From: Actinomyces sp. ZJ308
Lineage (GTDB): Bacteria > Actinomycetota > Actinomycetes > Actinomycetales > Actinomycetaceae
Direction of reading: 5' to 3'
Assembly (NCBI RefSeq): GCF_011752065.1
Contig: NZ_JAAIJY010000035.1
Location: 1-32,670, forward strand
DNA: 32,670 nt
The notes under the pieces are model-generated. The model had not been told where the DNA came from. It worked only from the letters and a program-made list of their open reading frames with translations, and did not search any database. The first letter of the stretch is position 1. Every line of letters begins with the position of its first letter. This document shows, in pieces, positions 30,449 through 32,670 of the stretch. A program made the position numbers and the translations under genes.

Positions 30449-32443
30449 ATGTCCACAACCTCCACAACCGGCTCCGCGCCGGCCGAACCGTCCAGCACCG
30501 GTTCCAGCCCGGTCAAGGAGCTGACGATCCGCGGCATCGTCATCGGCGGCGTCATCACGCTCGTCTTCACCGCCGCGAACGTCTACCTCGGCCTCAAGGT
30601 GGGGCTCACCTTCGCCACCTCCATCCCGGCCGCGGTCATCTCCATGGCGATCCTGCGCCGTTTCTCCGATCACACGATCCAGGAGAACAACATCGTCCAG
30701 ACGATCGCCTCGGCGGCCGGGACACTGTCCGCCATCATCTTCGTCCTGCCCGGGCTCATCATCGTGGGCTGGTGGACCGGCTTCCCCTACCTCCAGACGG
30801 TCCTGGTCATCATCCTGGGCGGCATCCTCGGCGTCACCTACTCGATCCCGCTGCGGCGCGCGCTCGTGACCAACTCCGACCTGCCCTATCCCGAGGGCGT
30901 GGCCGGCGCCGAGGTGCTCCGCGTGGGCGACACCAGCGAGGGCGCCGAGGAGTCCAGCCGCGGACTGGGCATCATCGTGCGTGGCTCCATCGCCTCGGCC
31001 GCTCTCTACTTCCTCAACGCCCTCAAGGCCATCAGCGTCGAGATCTCCGGGGTCTTCCGGGTCGGCTCCGGCGCCACCATGATGGGCACCTCCCTGTCCC
31101 TGGCCCTGGCCGGCGTGGGCCACCTGGTCGGCATCGGCGTCGGCATCGCCATGATCGTCGGACTGCTCATCTCCTACGGCGTGCTGCTGCCGGTGCGCAC
31201 CTGGGGCGGCGCCGCCTCCGCCCCCGACCTCGCGGACTTCGTGAGCACCACCTTCGCCAGCGAGGTGCGCATCGTGGGTGCCGGCACCATCGCCATCGCC
31301 GCCATCTGGACCTTCCTGAAGATCCTCGGCCCCATCGTCTCCGGCATCCGCGAGTCCCTGGCCTCCAGCGCCAGGCGCGACGCCGGCCAGGAGATCCCGC
31401 TGACCGAGCGCGACCTGTCGATGAAGACGGTCATCGGCGTCACCGTGGGCTCCATGCTGCCCATCGGCGTGCTCCTGTGGCTGTTCCTGCACGGGACCTC
31501 CATGGCCCACCACACGGCGGGGCTCATCATCGCCTCCATCCTGTTCATCCTGCTGACCGGCCTGGTCGTGGCCTCGGTGTGCGGCTACATGGCGGGCCTC
31601 ATCGGCTCCTCCAACTCGCCGATCTCCGGGGTGGGCATCCTCGTGGCCGTCTCCGCGGCGGCGCTCGTGCGCACCATCGCCACGTCCTCCTCGCCTGACG
31701 ACGTGCGCACCCTGGTGGCCTACACCCTGTTCGTCACCGCGGTCGTCTTCGGCGTGGCCACCATCTCCAACGACAACCTCCAGGACCTCAAGACCGGCCA
31801 GCTCGTCGACTCCACCCCCTGGAAGCAGCAGGTGGCCCTCGTCATCGGCGTCGTCTTCGGCGCCATCGTCATCCCGCCGGTGCTCAGCCTCATGCAGGGG
31901 GCCTTCGGCTTCGCCGGCGCCCCCGACGCCGGCCCCGACGCCCTGGCCGCGCCCCAGGCCAACCTCATCAAGCACCTCGTCCAGGGCGTCCTCGGCGGCG
32001 ACCTCAACTGGAGCCTGCTGGGGCTGGGCGCCCTCATCGGCGCCGTCGTCATCGCCATCGACGAGATCCTGCGCCGTACCAGCAAGTACTCCCTGCCGCC
32101 GCTCGCCGTCGGCATGGGCATGTACCTGCCCACCGCTGTCACTGTCATGATCCCGATCGGTGCGGCCCTCGGTCACTTCTACGACCGCTGGGCCCAGCGC
32201 ACCGCCAACCCCGAGCGGGCCAAGCGCATGGGCACGCTCATGGCCACCGGCCTCATCGTCGGTGAGAGCCTGGCCGGTGTCATCTACGCCGGCATCGTCG
32301 TGGCCTTCGGCGGCAAGGAGGACCCGCTGGCCATCATGCCCGAGGGCTTCGCCGGCGTCGCTCCCTGGGTTGGCGTGGTGCTGTTCATCGGCACCCTGTG
32401 GTACCTCTACCGGGGTGCCCGACAGGAGAGCACCCGCGACTGA
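30449..32443 (+). CDS. OPT-family oligopeptide transporter
   Basis: 664 residues, normal for bacterial OPT proteins. After a Ser/Thr/Pro-rich start (1-25) there are about 14-16 membrane helices. Family landmarks are TAANVYLGLKVGLTFATSIP in the first helix pair, ENNIVQTIASAAGTL, LPYPEGVAGAEVLRVGD (the OPT PEG/AEVL signature), and NSPISGVGIL in the second half. OPT carriers import small peptides, or metal chelates in the YSL branch, driven by the proton gradient; the substrate here is not clear. ATG 30449 has GAGAG about 8 nt upstream. It is followed by about 88 nt without features and then an insertion-sequence end. Confidence 0.93.
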   Translation: MSTTSTTGSAPAEPSSTGSSPVKELTIRGIVIGGVITLVFTAANVYLGLKVGLTFATSIPAAVISMAILRRFSDHTIQENNIVQTIASAAGTLSAIIFVLPGLIIVGWWTGFPYLQTVLVIILGGILGVTYSIPLRRALVTNSDLPYPEGVAGAEVLRVGDTSEGAEESSRGLGIIVRGSIASAALYFLNALKAISVEISGVFRVGSGATMMGTSLSLALAGVGHLVGIGVGIAMIVGLLISYGVLLPVRTWGGAASAPDLADFVSTTFASEVRIVGAGTIAIAAIWTFLKILGPIVSGIRESLASSARRDAGQEIPLTERDLSMKTVIGVTVGSMLPIGVLLWLFLHGTSMAHHTAGLIIASILFILLTGLVVASVCGYMAGLIGSSNSPISGVGILVAVSAAALVRTIATSSSPDDVRTLVAYTLFVTAVVFGVATISNDNLQDLKTGQLVDSTPWKQQVALVIGVVFGAIVIPPVLSLMQGAFGFAGAPDAGPDALAAPQANLIKHLVQGVLGGDLNWSLLGLGALIGAVVIAIDEILRRTSKYSLPPLAVGMGMYLPTAVTVMIPIGAALGHFYDRWAQRTANPERAKRMGTLMATGLIVGESLAGVIYAGIVVAFGGKEDPLAIMPEGFAGVAPWVGVVLFIGTLWYLYRGARQESTRD

Positions 32444-32531
32444 GACCCTGTCCGGCTCCATCCGGATCCGCCTGATCGGCTTCTCATCGCCGTCGATCCT
32501 CCCGACCGTCCTCGCGGCCGCCGTCCCTGCA

Positions 32532-32670
32532 CTAGATGTACTTCCCTGTGAGGTTGTGAACGCGGCTGGCGGGGGTTTGGCCGTTCAGGGCGGTGTGGGG
32601 TCGGTGGTGATTGTAGTGGTGGAGCCAGGTCTGGTAGGCGGCCTCGCGCTGGGTCTGGCTGGTGTAGGTG
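32532..32670 (-). mobile_element. IS481-family transposase, C-terminal fragment at window edge
   Basis: Minus-strand frame entering from the right edge and stopping at TAG (32534-32532). The 45 codons read WLHHYNHHRPHTALNGQTP followed by ASRVHNLTGKYI, the usual end of IS481-type DDE transposases (W...YN..RPH.AL.G.TP). The rest, including the catalytic domain, is beyond the window, so it cannot be said whether it is intact. The element's outer end should lie between the OPT stop (32443) and 32531, but no clear terminal repeat can be defined without its partner. Confidence 0.85.

Noticed and set aside
30293-32461. Minus-strand frame of 722 codons opposite the OPT gene
   Set aside because: Asp/Gly/His-rich shadow of a membrane-protein gene with plain OPT motifs.

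Overview
The window looks like a chromosomal segment of a high-GC actinobacterium, most probably an oral Actinomyces (A. oris/naeslundii/viscosus type). The reasons are strong G/C third-position codon bias, several apparently leaderless genes with a TAnnnT box about 6-7 nt before the start codon, a DtxR-type metalloregulator, and an actinobacterial gene order (mscL, SAF protein, 5-formyl-THF cyclo-ligase, MoeA-like protein, RimJ, membrane protein) like that around moeA1 in Mycobacterium. The genus call is an inference from gene content; no rRNA is present.

Layout. 1-3516: a PrsW-type membrane protease (running off the left edge) divergent from an MFS exporter. 3600-7026: a DtxR/IdeR-type regulator, a 600-nt non-coding stretch with hairpins and a c-di-AMP (ydaO-type) riboswitch, the secreted NlpC/P60 hydrolase it should control, and a tandem universal stress protein; two strong hairpin terminators separate the units. 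7099-12001: tRNA-Arg(CCU), a 1437-residue protein with the fold order of a superfamily-1 helicase plus Vsr-like nuclease but without the key catalytic residues of either, and a 98-residue companion. 12124-18461: mscL, a SAF-domain (CpaB-like) protein and a folate enzyme on the minus strand, then on the plus strand a MoeA/gephyrin-like protein, a RimJ acetyltransferase and a three-helix membrane protein, which together resemble the Glp/GlpR cell-division module of corynebacteria.

18588-23381: tRNA-Ala(CGC) with a terminator, a 36-codon remnant of a zinc-type dehydrogenase, several palindromes, then a three-gene operon: a Tat-exported polysaccharide deacetylase-like protein, UDP-glucose 6-dehydrogenase and a membrane glycosyltransferase closely resembling hyaluronan synthase. 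Together these could make, export and trim a hyaluronan-like or other glucuronate-containing polysaccharide. This is the best candidate for an undescribed system here.

23536-29165: a regulator-rich block with an XRE/MmyB-type activator, an alpha/beta hydrolase, an NAD(P)-binding reductase with its TetR regulator and a clear 28-bp operator, and an ArsR regulator divergent from an MFS exporter with an inverted repeat lying over the exporter's ribosome binding site. 29295-32443: a beta-hydroxyacid dehydrogenase, a long AT-rich hairpin, and an OPT-family peptide transporter. The right edge cuts an IS481-type transposase. No CRISPR array, phage or plasmid origin was seen.
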